A stretch of DNA of 64,000 nt from Gracilariopsis chorda (Eukaryota; Rhodophyta; Florideophyceae; Gracilariales; Gracilariaceae), in NCBI GenBank assembly GCA_003194525.1, contig NBIV01000302.1:1-64000 (forward strand), written 5' to 3'. Made by a program: the position numbers and the translations under genes. Under the pieces are notes generated by a model, which made no database searches, was not told the origin of the DNA, and was given only the letters and a program-made list of their open reading frames with translations. Every line of letters begins with the position of its first letter. Within the stretch, counting starts at the first letter, position 1. Below are positions 9,498 to 19,462 of the stretch, piece after piece.

Positions 9498-12400
9498 TAA
9501 GGACGGTATATCTGAGAGTCCCTTGAAGGGTGTGGCAACACAGAAGGCCTGTTAACCACAGATGTGGGTTGTTCCACTGGGGTGTGTTGGTTCTCATCTT
9601 GGTAAGCAACCTCTACGGAGGGTGGCGGTGCCATAACAACGCGATCGCGGGAAATCCGCTCATGAGCGTCGTTCATTTCCACCACTAAGGTGTCGTTATC
9701 CACTGATATGACCTTGTAGGGACCGTCCGCGACGGGTGAGAGCTTATGCCGTTTCTCCTTATCAGGGTTCCAGTGCTCCTTACGGACGAAGACGTAGTCA
9801 CCCTCCTTAATTGGCGGTGCTGTACCTCGTACACGAGAGTCAAAATCACGCTTGTACGCGGCCTGTGCTCGTGCCATGGAGCTCCGGGCGACAGGGATTA
9901 ACTTCGTAAGCCACGCTTTCCATCGTTGGCGATAATCCTTCACGGAAGGGAAGTTTGCCAGCGTAGGCTGGGGTTCCAACGCTACGGCGGGCGGATGACG
10001 CGAAAGTACCAATTCAAATGCAGTCAAACCCGTTGTACGGTGTACCTGTGTGTTATACACAAACGTCAAGGCGTCAGTGTACAGGTCCCATGTTTTGGGG
10101 TGATCAGCAACGTAAGAACGGAGAGAGGCTAACAGCGTTCGGTTAAACCGCTCGACTTGCCCATTACACTGGGGGTGGTAGGTCGTTGTGAACAGATTCT
10201 TGATATCGAGAATCCGACACACGTCCTCAAAGAATCGCGATGCGAATTGCTTTCCGTTATCGGATAGAATGTTAACCGGTGGTCCGTAGACAAATACCCA
10301 ATGGGTGACGAAGGCTTGCGCCACCGCGAAAGCGGATATCTTCCGTAAAGGTACGGTGCGAACCAACTTGGAGAAACGATCCGTGATAACGAGTAAAAAC
10401 TTATGTCCACGCTTTGTGGTGAGCAGCGATCCCAAGAGGTCAATTGCGACAAACTCGAGAGGGGCCCGTGCTGGAAATAACTTCAACTTCGTTGAGTGCT
10501 TCCGGAGTTTGACCCGGTTTTTGGCACACTCCGTGCATGACCGCACAGTCGCGTAGCAGTCCACAGCCATGGCTGGCCAATAGTAACTCCGTCGCAACGT
10601 GAGGTAAAGTTTCCGTCCACCGGCGTGTCCACCAAGTTTCGCATAGTGCGACAAGTGCAGCACTCTAGATTGTATAGTATGCGGTACCACTACCTGTGGG
10701 GTTGTTTGAACCGTCCTGACGAGGTATCCAACATCATTCACCTCGAAAGGGAGTTGCGCACCGCCATTAAGTCGGGCGCGAATCTGAGTACAGAAGGGAT
10801 CACCTTGTTGTTCTCTGACCATCTCCTCCGGGGGTATTGGCACGAAATTACCCGGTGGGGGTTTCTGAGCATCGTCCGAGACGAGTAGTGCGTCCAGTTC
10901 ATCATCCGATTCCGGTTCTTCATCCGAGTTATCGGGTTCACGGTCCGGGTTCTCCGGTTCTCGACCGTCGACGACGAAGCAAGGAATGTCCTCGTCCCCA
11001 GCGGGTAGAGTTTCACCATCCGTGGGTAAACGCGACAGCGCGTCCGCCTGAGCGTTCTTTGTGCCCTTCTTGTAGATCACCTCGAAGTCGAATTCCGCAA
11101 GGCGGAGCCTCCAACGCATTAAGCGGCCTGACGGTTCAGAGACTGTCATGAGACATCGTAATGACGAGTGATCCGTGTAAACGGTGAAGTGCACACCCAT
11201 AAGATAGGGGCGGAGGGTGGAGAGTGCCCACACAACTGCAAGACACTCTTTCTCCGAGACGGAGTAATTCCGCTCGTGAACATTCAGTGAGCGTGACCAG
11301 TACCCAATAGGGGTTCGTTCGCCTTCGGGAGTTGTCTGAAAGAGAGCGCAACCTACTTGGTAGTCACTAGCATCTGTGTCTACGGTAAACGGTAGTCCGG
11401 GTTTCGGTAACGATAAGATCGATGCTGATGTTACAGCCTCCTTGAGGGAGTTAAACGCCTTCGTCTCGACGGACGTAAAGGGTTCCAATTTCGGTGGTTG
11501 GCCTTTCCGCAAGAGCGCGTTCAAGGGTGCTGAGATATCCGCACAATTCGGGATAAACCGTCGATAGACGTTGACTAATCCTAGAAAGGAGCGTAGTTCC
11601 GTTTGAGTGGCGGGTTCCTTCGCTTGGCGGAGCGACTTAACTCGAGCTTCCTCGATCATCACACGCCCAGGGCGGATTATGTGGCCCAGATACTTCACTG
11701 TATCTGTAAAGAACTCACATTTCCTCAACTTGAGAGTAACTCCAGCTTCACGTAGCGTGGTCATGATATCTCTCACGTGTGTGAGGTGGTCATCCAGATT
11801 ATCTGAGAATACTATGATATCGTCCAGGTAGACGAGGCATGTACGCCATTTGAAGCGAGCCAGTAGTATGTCGATAGCACGCTGGAAAATAGCGGGGGCA
11901 TTGGTCAAACCAAAAGGCATCCGTTTGAGACGGTAGAGTCCGGAGTGACAGACAAAAGCAATCTTGTCGCGGTCCTGTTCCCTGACGGGCACCTGCCAGT
12001 ATCCCCAATTGGCGTCTAGAGCCGTGAAAACGGTAGCATTTCCGAGTGAATCGATGTACTCATCCATTCGTGGGATCGGGTACACATCCTTGATGGTTAC
12101 GGCGTTCAGTCGACGGTAGTCGATGCAAAAGCGCCAGGATCCATCCGGTCTCGGAGCCAGTACCACTGGGGATGCCCACGGTGACTGAGCCGGTTCTATT
12201 ACTCCAGCTCGGAGCATCTTTTCCACTTGGAATTCTTCCTCTTCTCGAGCTTTAGGGCCTGCCCTATAGGGGTGCTGAGCGATCGGCCTGGTATCAGGTA
12301 GCAAGTCAATCCGGTGCTCCGTTGTAGTAATCTCCCCTAGGGAGCCATCCCACATCGTGGTGAAATTCCGTAGCATCTCACGGAGACGTTCACGGTGCGA

Positions 12401-13534
12401 TTCCGGCACATGACCGAGGTCAGGTTCCTCGAGTTCTTTCACGGGATCAATCCGGTCGTAACTCGTTGGAACCGGCTTAGCATCCGAGCATTTCGGCATT
12501 TGGACGGTAGTGTCCTCCCCCTCTTTAGAGTGAACGAGACCGAGGACATCGGCGGCGGTCATTCTCGTGGGAACCATCGCGGTGGGGTGGGGCATTACCG
12601 AACCAATGACTTGGTTTTTCACCAGTGACTGGGGCGTAGAGCCTAGATTGGCGACCAGCACGTTGAACGGTTTGTCGGGCTCAATTTGAGCTACTCCATT
12701 CGCCACGGCGAGTTGATACCTATCATATAAGGATGAAAGGGGTTGAATTACTCGTAAACCGTGTTGACGGGAAGTGACTCGTACCCAAACCTGAGATTCC
12801 GGGGGAAGTTGGACAGACGCGGCAACGCAGAGCTTTGTAGAGTCCCGGGAAGCCGGTGGGGGTTCCTGCGCAGCAGGTAATGGAACGTGCTTCTTCGAGG
12901 CACGTCGTAGAGGACGACGTACGATCGAAACGGAGGAGCCGTCTTCCATTTCCACACGTCTTAGACGGGGCCTGATGGCATCGACGAATCTGTCACAGAA
13001 GTCGCATCCCAAGTTCAAAGGGGCGGCAAGTTTCCCACAAACAATAAAGTTGAGTTTCACAAGAAAGGTTCCAAGGCGCACGACCAGGTCGATTGTCCCA
13101 ACCGTTGATAACGGGTTATCATTCGCGTCCGCGACATCCGGTATCACGCCATGGCGCATCTGAGACTGCAATGACGGTGGCAGGAGCGACCCAACGATGA
13201 AGTTCGGGCCTGCACCTGTGTCCAAAACAGTGAGAACTCGCACCATAAACTGGGTGGAAAGGCCAAGGTCAGCATATACCTTGTAGTTTCTCTTGGCCAT
13301 TACCAAAACTCTGTCCGGGAACCGGTTGTTTCGAACACGTTTCCACGGTCGACGCAGAACACTAAAGTGTTCAGAGTTCACGTCTGAGACGGCCTGTTTC
13401 CTAGTAAGGATTTTGACCGGGGAGCGAGGCAGTGACGCCTCAGGCGCCTTCAACCTCAACTCTGAGGGCGCCTCTCCCGTAAGGGAGACTCCCGAAATCA
13501 GTATTCCTGAGCCCGTTCCGCCTGAGGCGGGGTC
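9464..13534 (-). CDS. pol: Element 2 pol: protease, RT, RNase H, integrase
   Basis: Domains in order (residues counted from 13459): retropepsin with VLDTGAG at 78-84; reverse transcriptase with FTALDANWGYWQVPV near 478 and YLDD at 544-547; RNase H with VDTDASDYQVG near 693; integrase with a zinc-binding region (HLSHYAKLGGHAGG near 935, CTEC at 975-978) and a DD35E core D1007, D1067, E1103. There is no in-frame ATG at the beginning. The frame is open from 13534, overlaps the end of gag by 37 nt and is -1 relative to it, so pol is probably made by -1 frameshifting. This 4-kb frame is uninterrupted up to the indel near 9520. Order PR-RT-RH-IN is Ty3/gypsy. Confidence 0.95.
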   Translation of the reverse strand, partial: DPASGGTGSGILISGVSLTGEAPSELRLKAPEASLPRSPVKILTRKQAVSDVNSEHFSVLRRPWKRVRNNRFPDRVLVMAKRNYKVYADLGLSTQFMVRVLTVLDTGAGPNFIVGSLLPPSLQSQMRHGVIPDVADANDNPLSTVGTIDLVVRLGTFLVKLNFIVCGKLAAPLNLGCDFCDRFVDAIRPRLRRVEMEDGSSVSIVRRPLRRASKKHVPLPAAQEPPPASRDSTKLCVAASVQLPPESQVWVRVTSRQHGLRVIQPLSSLYDRYQLAVANGVAQIEPDKPFNVLVANLGSTPQSLVKNQVIGSVMPHPTAMVPTRMTAADVLGLVHSKEGEDTTVQMPKCSDAKPVPTSYDRIDPVKELEEPDLGHVPESHRERLREMLRNFTTMWDGSLGEITTTEHRIDLLPDTRPIAQHPYRAGPKAREEEEFQVEKMLRAGVIEPAQSPWASPVVLAPRPDGSWRFCIDYRRLNAVTIKDVYPIPRMDEYIDSLGNATVFTALDANWGYWQVPVREQDRDKIAFVCHSGLYRLKRMPFGLTNAPAIFQRAIDILLARFKWRTCLVYLDDIIVFSDNLDDHLTHVRDIMTTLREAGVTLKLRKCEFFTDTVKYLGHIIRPGRVMIEEARVKSLRQAKEPATQTELRSFLGLVNVYRRFIPNCADISAPLNALLRKGQPPKLEPFTSVETKAFNSLKEAVTSASILSLPKPGLPFTVDTDASDYQVGCALFQTTPEGERTPIGYWSRSLNVHERNYSVSEKECLAVVWALSTLRPYLMGVHFTVYTDHSSLRCLMTVSEPSGRLMRWRLRLAEFDFEVIYKKGTKNAQADALSRLPTDGETLPAGDEDIPCFVVDGREPENPDREPDNSDEEPESDDELDALLVSDDAQKPPPGNFVPIPPEEMVREQQGDPFCTQIRARLNGGAQLPFEVNDVGYLVRTVQTTPQVVVPHTIQSRVLHLSHYAKLGGHAGGRKLYLTLRRSYYWPAMAVDCYATVRSCTECAKNRVKLRKHSTKLKLFPARAPLEFVAIDLLGSLLTTKRGHKFLLVITDRFSKLVRTVPLRKISAFAVAQAFVTHWVFVYGPPVNILSDNGKQFASRFFEDVCRILDIKNLFTTTYHPQCNGQVERFNRTLLASLRSYVADHPKTWDLYTDALTFVYNTQVHRTTGLTAFELVLSRHPPAVALEPQPTLANFPSVKDYRQRWKAWLTKLIPVARSSMARAQAAYKRDFDSRVRGTAPPIKEGDYVFVRKEHWNPDKEKRHKLSPVADGPYKVISVDNDTLVVEMNDAHERISRDRVVMAPPPSVEVAYQDENQHTPVEQPTSVVNRPSVLPHPSRDSQIYRPYWTQARMAFLL

Positions 13535-15612
13535 TCAGAATCCTGAACCACTAGCAGTGGAGCGCTAGCGGGGGTGTCTTGTCGAACAAGACGGGGGTTA
13601 GTGACCTGCTCAGCAGGGGAAAGCAACGCGTGTCGTGGGTTCGTATCCGGGATATTCCGGGGGAAGTCCGTCTTCGCTCGTAAGTACGATGCAATCGGAA
13701 CGGTCTGCTTCTCCGCTGGAGTAAGGGCTTCATAGTTACCGATCACTCGGGTTACCTCTCTCAAAGTGAGGATGCAGTCCGGTGAAATGTGACCGTGTTC
13801 GTAACATATGTGGCATATGACTCCAGAGCGTGGGGGCGGCTGACCGGAACGAGCATCCGTGTGTCTCACCGCTGGTCGGGTATCCTTCCATCCGGGACGA
13901 CTCTGCCGGAGGGCACCATTCGAATAGGGGATGCGAGGTGCGTGAACACGGGGTCCGTCAACATACAGCAGGGAATTCTCCTGAGCTGTGTCGTAGGAGG
14001 CATCCGTCGTGGACGGCAGTTCCGTTGTCGGAATAGACTGAGCACCGGCCTGAGCGAGGTAAACGTTATCGTAGTCCCTTGAAGGGCGTCCACTCGCTGC
14101 TAGCGATAAAGATGGTGAACTGGCTTCCATCATCAACGCCTTGGCGGGACGAGACTTCGATGCAGGGATACGAGCTCGAAGTGCATCACCTTCCGCTTGC
14201 GCGTGTTGAATCAACTCCAGGTAGGTGGTGTTACGACGATCCTCCCGATATCGGGCCACCAGCATACGGATTGCCGGATCCAATCCATCGATGTACATGG
14301 TGCAGCGCTCTCCAGACGAGTAAACATTGCCACACCTGTGGAAAGCCTTATTAAGGCGTACCGAGAATTCGGTTTCCGTCTCTCCAGATTTCTGGCGGGT
14401 ATCGCGTAAAGCGAGAATAGCCGCTTGAATAGCGTTGTTCGTCGCGTAGGATCGCAAGAGGTACTGAACCGCTTCCGGCCAGCACGTTACACCTCCTTCG
14501 GAGGCTCGAGAAGAACCTCTTACAGAGTTGTATTGATCCTCGGCGAGGCCACGTAGAAAATACGGTAGGGCAATAAACGCCTGTCCTTCGTTCATACCAA
14601 GTATGTCCGCTTCGGAAACGAACCTTCCGAGGAAGTCTAACACAAATATGGGATCCTCTCCAGAAAAGGACTGGTTACGAAGGGAAAGCTGCATACGCTT
14701 TACGCAGTCCTTCACCTTACCCGTACCGCGGGGTGTACGATCCAATGAGGAGTCCTCAAGCCGATAATATCGGTACGATACCAACCTCTTGTAGAGGGGA
14801 TTAGTACATTTGAGTTCCCTCAATCCTAAGTGTTTCCTTCCCTTCCTCCGGGGGCGAATCACACCTTGGGTGGAAGAAGACCGTTTAGAATGGGAAGGGC
14901 GTCGGCGACGATCATCGTCCGACGAAGAATCCGACGACACCGAACCATCTGAATGGTGAGAATCCTGTGAAGACAGGGAGGAATCCGAAGAGTCGGGATC
15001 GTGCTTGGGCTGCTTCTTACGAGTGCGGCGGGTAGAATCTTTCTTCTCGCGCTTCTCTTTTTGCGAGACAGCAGCGGCCTCACCCGGGACGTTGTCATCC
15101 ATCAAGATAGTTTGCTCCAACGTCCTCAGACGGGCACTGACACGATCAAATCGGGTTTCCACATTCTCAACATAGTTGGCAGGGCCACCAAAACATTCCA
15201 ACACAGTGTTGACATCCGCCCTTAAAAGGCGAATGTCCTCAGCCAAATCCTTCATAGAAGAGGTATCAAACCTCACACGCAGGACTTCAAAATCCTCCAC
15301 GAGGGCATTGTGTGCTTCACGCATCTCCTCAAGCTGCGCTTGGACACTAGGGGGGGCGTCGGTATCGGGGTCTCCCCTCCGGGGTGCAGCTACATCGGCA
15401 GAAGCCGGGTCGACACCAGAGTTGGGAGCGTCCTTCAACGCCTTAGGCGGGGCTTTCTGGGCTCTCGACGAGTCTTGGCCCTTCGACTTGCCTCTCAAAG
15501 TGGCACGTCGAGGGTGGCCAGCGGGGACCTTCGAGATCTCTGCCTGTTCCACGTCACTGACGGAACGACTCCGCGTGACAACGGGTTCGGCGGAGGATGG
15601 TCGCCGAGACAT
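13498..15612 (-). CDS. gag: Element 2 gag
   Basis: The first ATG of the frame is at 15612 (MSRRPSSAEPVV), about 115 nt after the 5' LTR; the frame upstream starts only with TTG. About 704 residues. A charged, low-complexity N-terminal third contains a coiled region (TSSMKDLAEDIRLLRADV). Then come a Ser/Asp/Lys-rich stretch and the capsid-like core (QSFSGEDPIFVLDFLGRF to TETEFSVRLNKAFHRCG). A zinc knuckle CHICYEHGHISPDC (CX2CX4HX4C) lies near the C-terminus, for packaging genomic RNA. The stop is at 13498-13500. The gag core is shared with Element 4 (SGEDPTSALNFLTRFHS). Confidence 0.92.
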   Translation of the reverse strand: MSRRPSSAEPVVTRSRSVSDVEQAEISKVPAGHPRRATLRGKSKGQDSSRAQKAPPKALKDAPNSGVDPASADVAAPRRGDPDTDAPPSVQAQLEEMREAHNALVEDFEVLRVRFDTSSMKDLAEDIRLLRADVNTVLECFGGPANYVENVETRFDRVSARLRTLEQTILMDDNVPGEAAAVSQKEKREKKDSTRRTRKKQPKHDPDSSDSSLSSQDSHHSDGSVSSDSSSDDDRRRRPSHSKRSSSTQGVIRPRRKGRKHLGLRELKCTNPLYKRLVSYRYYRLEDSSLDRTPRGTGKVKDCVKRMQLSLRNQSFSGEDPIFVLDFLGRFVSEADILGMNEGQAFIALPYFLRGLAEDQYNSVRGSSRASEGGVTCWPEAVQYLLRSYATNNAIQAAILALRDTRQKSGETETEFSVRLNKAFHRCGNVYSSGERCTMYIDGLDPAIRMLVARYREDRRNTTYLELIQHAQAEGDALRARIPASKSRPAKALMMEASSPSLSLAASGRPSRDYDNVYLAQAGAQSIPTTELPSTTDASYDTAQENSLLYVDGPRVHAPRIPYSNGALRQSRPGWKDTRPAVRHTDARSGQPPPRSGVICHICYEHGHISPDCILTLREVTRVIGNYEALTPAEKQTVPIASYLRAKTDFPRNIPDTNPRHALLSPAEQVTNPRLVRQDTPASAPLLVVQDSETPPQAERAQEY

Positions 15613-15702
15613 GTGTAGACCAAAAACTCCCACGAAATGGTAAGAAACCAAAAGTTTGGACAGTGAATCTCCGAGGAGAGGTAATACAAAACCTAACCGT
15701 TT

Positions 15703-15724
15703 CCGATTCTAGGTCGGGAGACCA
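15703..15724 (-). other. Primer binding site of Element 2
   Basis: Three bases after the 5' LTR the minus strand reads TGGTCTCCCGACCTAG and continues AATCGG. Its complement ends in CCA, with a discriminator A, a 7-base acceptor strand TCGGGAG and a T-stem strand CTAGG. This is exactly the layout of a tRNA 3' end. I cannot name the isoacceptor from the window. Confidence 0.8.
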
Positions 15725-15727
15725 CTT

Positions 15728-16629
15728 TGTAGTGCAATACCCGCAAGCGGGACAACACACGAAGACGTTCGGAATCTTCCCCTCTGGAGGGTAACACAGC
15801 GAACGGAGCCTCTCCGGATGAGCACGACGAAGTCGGGTTGTAAAGCCGAGGCTCACCCTCACGCCAAGCGGGGAGAGTTGAAACGGTAGGATTAGGACCA
15901 CCACGAATGGGAAAACAGCCCTTCCAAGGAGTACGAGTCCACGTAAGTGGGAGAAGACGTCACGGGATACCGGCACGAGAGACACGCGTCAGCGGTGACG
16001 AGCAACCACACAAAGGGGTAGAAACCGCGAGAGTGGGGTAAGGGAAATACGGGGGATGCCCGATTGGGGGCGAGAGGGGTGTGGGCCAACGAGACCACGG
16101 AAAAAGGTACAAAGGAACCCTATAAAGGGGCGAGAACACGGCGGTGGTGAATTAAGTGACAAGTGCCCAAGGCGGTGATACTCCTAGTGACGCAGGGTGG
16201 ATAGGTCTACCGTTAGTCACGCGGCTTTACCTCCGAGGAGTGTAGAAGACTCGCGAAAGCGGAAAAGACTTAGAGTCAAGAACCCTGGTTGGGGAAGTTT
16301 ACTCAGTGTCAGGGCGAGGTTGCCGAGCCACTATATAGTGTAGTAATCTCCCTACTGTAGCGTAGATAAATAATAAATAATAAATATAAGCTAACTAAAT
16401 GTCCACACCGTGGTGCCAACCTCCTCTTGACTATCCGTGTCACACGTGGTCCACTCACGCCTTGGGCGGCACACGGCGCATGCACCGGTGTGCACCTGGC
16501 GCACAGTGCGGATCCGCTGAGGGCTGAGACACCCGTTAATAGCGGTAGTAATCATAAACACGCGAAAGCGGCAAAAACACCAAGTCCACAGGGCATCGCT
16601 GAGTCTTCCTCCTTGAGGATTGCACTTCA
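15728..16629 (-). repeat. 5' LTR of Element 2
   Basis: Direct repeat of 5614-6515, 902 bp, with five substitutions and no indels. It should drive gag-pol transcription toward the minus strand. The palindromic TATA is at 16329-16340. Confidence 0.97.
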
Positions 16630-16634
16630 GAACG
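16630..16634. repeat. Right target-site duplication GAACG of Element 2
   Basis: Identical to 5609-5613 and directly outside the right LTR. Confidence 0.93.
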
Positions 16635-16680
16635 GCCTAGGGGGAAGAGAAAGGCAACAAAGAATGCTCAGTACTACACA

Positions 16681-18811
16681 ATGCCATTCAGGCCTAAAAG
16701 CTATCCAAAGCACAACGAATCGCAACATCCGTCCAAGTGGAGTGAGTATCAAGAACTTGCGCATGACAACAAAGGTGGCTTCTGGGATGGAGTAGTGCCA
16801 ATCAAGGAAACTCTCCTCAGCCACTTTTGTCAGACACTACACCGCGACTCTTCACATTTGATGTGACCATCTTAGAAATGATCATTGGCGGCATTTATTT
16901 CGATGTTGACGATGAGTGTGGTTCCGATGATGAAACCGACGAAATGGAGGTCGCTCGCTGCGCTGATGCTCGCCGCCTCCCAACTTTGACGCCGTTAGAA
17001 ATCAAGAAGCGGGCTTTGAGATTCTTCGTTCCTGTCAGAGATTCTTCCCCAGGGAACGGTGAGACGTTCCTGTTTATGCATACAAGGACGCTATCAAGAA
17101 TGGCTCTTTATTCGACGTGGTCATTGAGTTCGCTTCCCTAGGTTCATCGTTTCCCCTCACTTCTCGCCTTGCTCACTCGACGAGAGAACCCATCAGCATA
17201 GCTTGCTATTATGGTTGCAACCGTCACAAGGTCTCATCGTTCCTTTGTGTGATGTGCGCATCGAACCTGCAGATGCTTTGTGACATCCTTATCAAGTGCA
17301 GGACTTTCTTGCTGGCATTGGATGGGGCTACACACCAGAGCACATCCCATCTTGACATTCGGGTTCGCTTCTGTGCCGACGACGACATTCATAATTGTCA
17401 TTTGCTGGCTCTGCCTTTGAACGAGAGGCACACTGGTCAGTCAATGTTCGACATGGTCGCAAAGGTTCAGGATGTGATCCGTCCGGGCTGAAGAGACTCC
17501 CTGGTCGGTGTTGCGACCGATTAGGCGAGAAACATGACTGGACGGCACGCTGGTCTGCTGACTTTCATGGACCGTGCTACTGGGCCCATTTTCATCAGGG
17601 TCTGGTGTAGTGCACACCAGCTTGACCTCATCATGGCTGACGTCTATGGCAGATTGCTCCAGAATGACTTCTATTCTGTTCTTACGGCCCTTATTGGCTA
17701 CCAACGGCGCCAGCAAAATCTGGTTGCTGCAATGAAGACGAAATGCCCGAAGGTTGCCCTTACACGCTGGATGTCTATGATAAAGGTCATGACCTGGGTC
17801 AAGAAGCACAGGATCGCTGTTCAGGCGCACTTGGACGACAAGCTGCCGCCGTGCCGACCATCTGCAGCCTGGTGGGTGCTAATGATGGCAGTACATTCGT
17901 TTGGAAAAGAGGCCTCGCTGGTCTTCACGTGCATCCAGGGCATGACGACTTTGGTGTCCCAGCAAGTGGTCGAACTGTCTAACCTATCGCAGACGTTTTG
18001 CCGGTTGGTGGGGTGCAAAGTACCAGTTCTTCAGTCAGAGCTACAATCCATGGCAGGGGGTGGTGTGGTCACGGTTGGCTCATTTGCAGCACGTATCGCC
18101 GACGTTAAGCAGTTCGTTTGTGGCCATGGAAGTTTCGTGTCTTCCAAACTCGACGAGATTCCTACAGAGAACGGCGCACTACATCACGCTCTCCAACTCA
18201 TTGGTGCTGCGTTCCTTTCTGCAGCGGCCCAGCTCACATCCATCACTGTCGAACGAAACGCTGGCAATGAGCAAGCTTCTACCAGTGACCAGCTTCCCCC
18301 GGTTATGCCGCACGAGCTTGTAAAGCACAGTCGATCCCAGTTTTGTAGCACCGTTTGCAAGCACATCCTACGATTGCAGGCAGCCAATTTTGCGCCACAG
18401 CAGATTGAAGAGATCGAAGAAGAGCAAGGAGAGCTAATTCGATGCTATCATGCCGAGGATAGCTTGAGATTAGCAATGGATGCATGTGATCACAAGACTT
18501 CGTTTCGAGACGGTTGGAGTCTCCTTGGTTTGCGAGTTCCTGCCCTGTTTGAGTTTGCAGGAGGCTTGGCTACGGTCGTCCCAGGCACTGCAACAGTGGA
18601 GGCAGACTTTCCCAGGCTGAGGCGTGAGAAGGATATTTTTAGGCAGAACCTTTCTGATTTCGGGCTTCAATGTGTCCTCCATGCCCAGCAGTACAAAGAT
18701 CTGCTTAAGATCAGGGCGTACAGATTGATGTCATTGCTCTTTCTATGGGCTTGGTATGGGTGGCACTTTGATGCCACTATTAAATATTTGAAGATGCCAC
18801 TATTAGCTTAA
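16681..18811 (+). pseudogene. hAT-family transposase, pseudogene
   Basis: Pieces in order: an N-terminal segment (SKWSEYQELAHDNKGGFWDG); a second frame from 16827 with an acidic patch; and a third with FLLALDGATHQ, taken as the first catalytic Asp region. The motif GVATD then RNMTGRHAG follows as the second Asp region, with RVWCSAHQLDLIM and ALTRWMSM. At the C-terminus a hATC-like dimerisation segment begins EADFPRLRREKDIFRQNLSD. The frame changes near 16830 and 17110, and there are stop codons at about 17491 and 17522, the latter right after the second Asp. The 3' half is open for 425 codons. The 5' end may extend across the Element 2 insertion to 5551-5613. It is inactive but fairly young. 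Confidence 0.8.
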
Positions 18812-18828
18812 TATCGGTAATAGTGGCA
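18795..18828. repeat. Inverted repeat downstream of the hAT pseudogene
   Basis: TGCCACTATTA (18795-18805) and its exact complement TAATAGTGGCA (18818-18828) are 12 bases apart. Further TGCCACT copies lie nearby at about 18772 and 18830. They may be subterminal repeats of the hAT 3' end. No matching left end was found. Confidence 0.45.
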
Positions 18829-19462
18829 AATGCCACTTTTACTCATGCCTGGTCATCAATAGACATTTTCTTAAGACCAGTCGCTTCCATTTGCGGCCTC
18901 CTAATAACTATGAGTTTCTAAATTTTAACAGATGTAATCGAGTTACGCAATCAACTTCAAACTTTCACCCAACGCTTCATTCTTTGAGTTTTCTCTTAAC
19001 GCCAGCCCTATACCCTCCCAAAAACAATTTAGTACCCTCGTGGCCACCCTTGCATCATGCCGACGTTCAAACTGGTAACTGAACGCCAATATACGCTAGT
19101 TCAAAAGCAATGTAACGGACCAAGACCTCGCGCTTTACTAACCAAGACAGATCCCTCCAGAGCAATGATTTTGTTTGAAGGCTCATCAACTACACAAAAC
19201 AAAAGCGTGGTTACCATCATTTGTATTATTCTTCTCAAAATTGTAGCGCACCTATTTCTACCTATATATGTCAAAATCCCTGTTGTTCCGAGACGAAAAC
19301 TCAACTTTGACGCTCATTTGGCTACTAATTATACTCAATTGTTTTGCAGAGAGTACTCTCTCAACAAACCAGTTCGATACTCTTTGCAAACTCCTCTTAG
19401 TCAATCTAGTAAGAATGAAAATATAACAGAGTCATATTGCTGGCTCTGTATTTGTACTTTTT
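18829..19462. other. AT-rich stretch between two DNA transposon remnants
   Basis: I see no convincing gene. An open frame from 19057 holds a fragment (SYCWLCICTFYAMFDF) that may belong to the N-terminal part of the Harbinger transposase that follows, but I cannot support it. No terminal inverted repeats were identified. Confidence 0.4.

Larger units (their letters stand above)
5614..16629 (-). mobile_element. Element 2: complete Ty3/gypsy chromodomain retrotransposon, 11,016 bp
   Basis: The termini are two 902-bp LTRs (5614-6515 and 15728-16629) that I compared base by base and found to differ at 5 positions. The 5-bp sequence GAACG flanks the element at 5609-5613 and 16630-16634. Sense order on the minus strand is 5' LTR, PBS, gag, pol (protease, RT, RNase H, integrase), long linker, chromodomain, then the extra ORF on the opposite strand, PPT and 3' LTR. 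The near-identical LTRs mean recent insertion. Three frame disruptions remain: near 9520, near 8400 and near 7310. So this copy may be defective, or the indels may be homopolymer sequencing errors. Confidence 0.97.
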
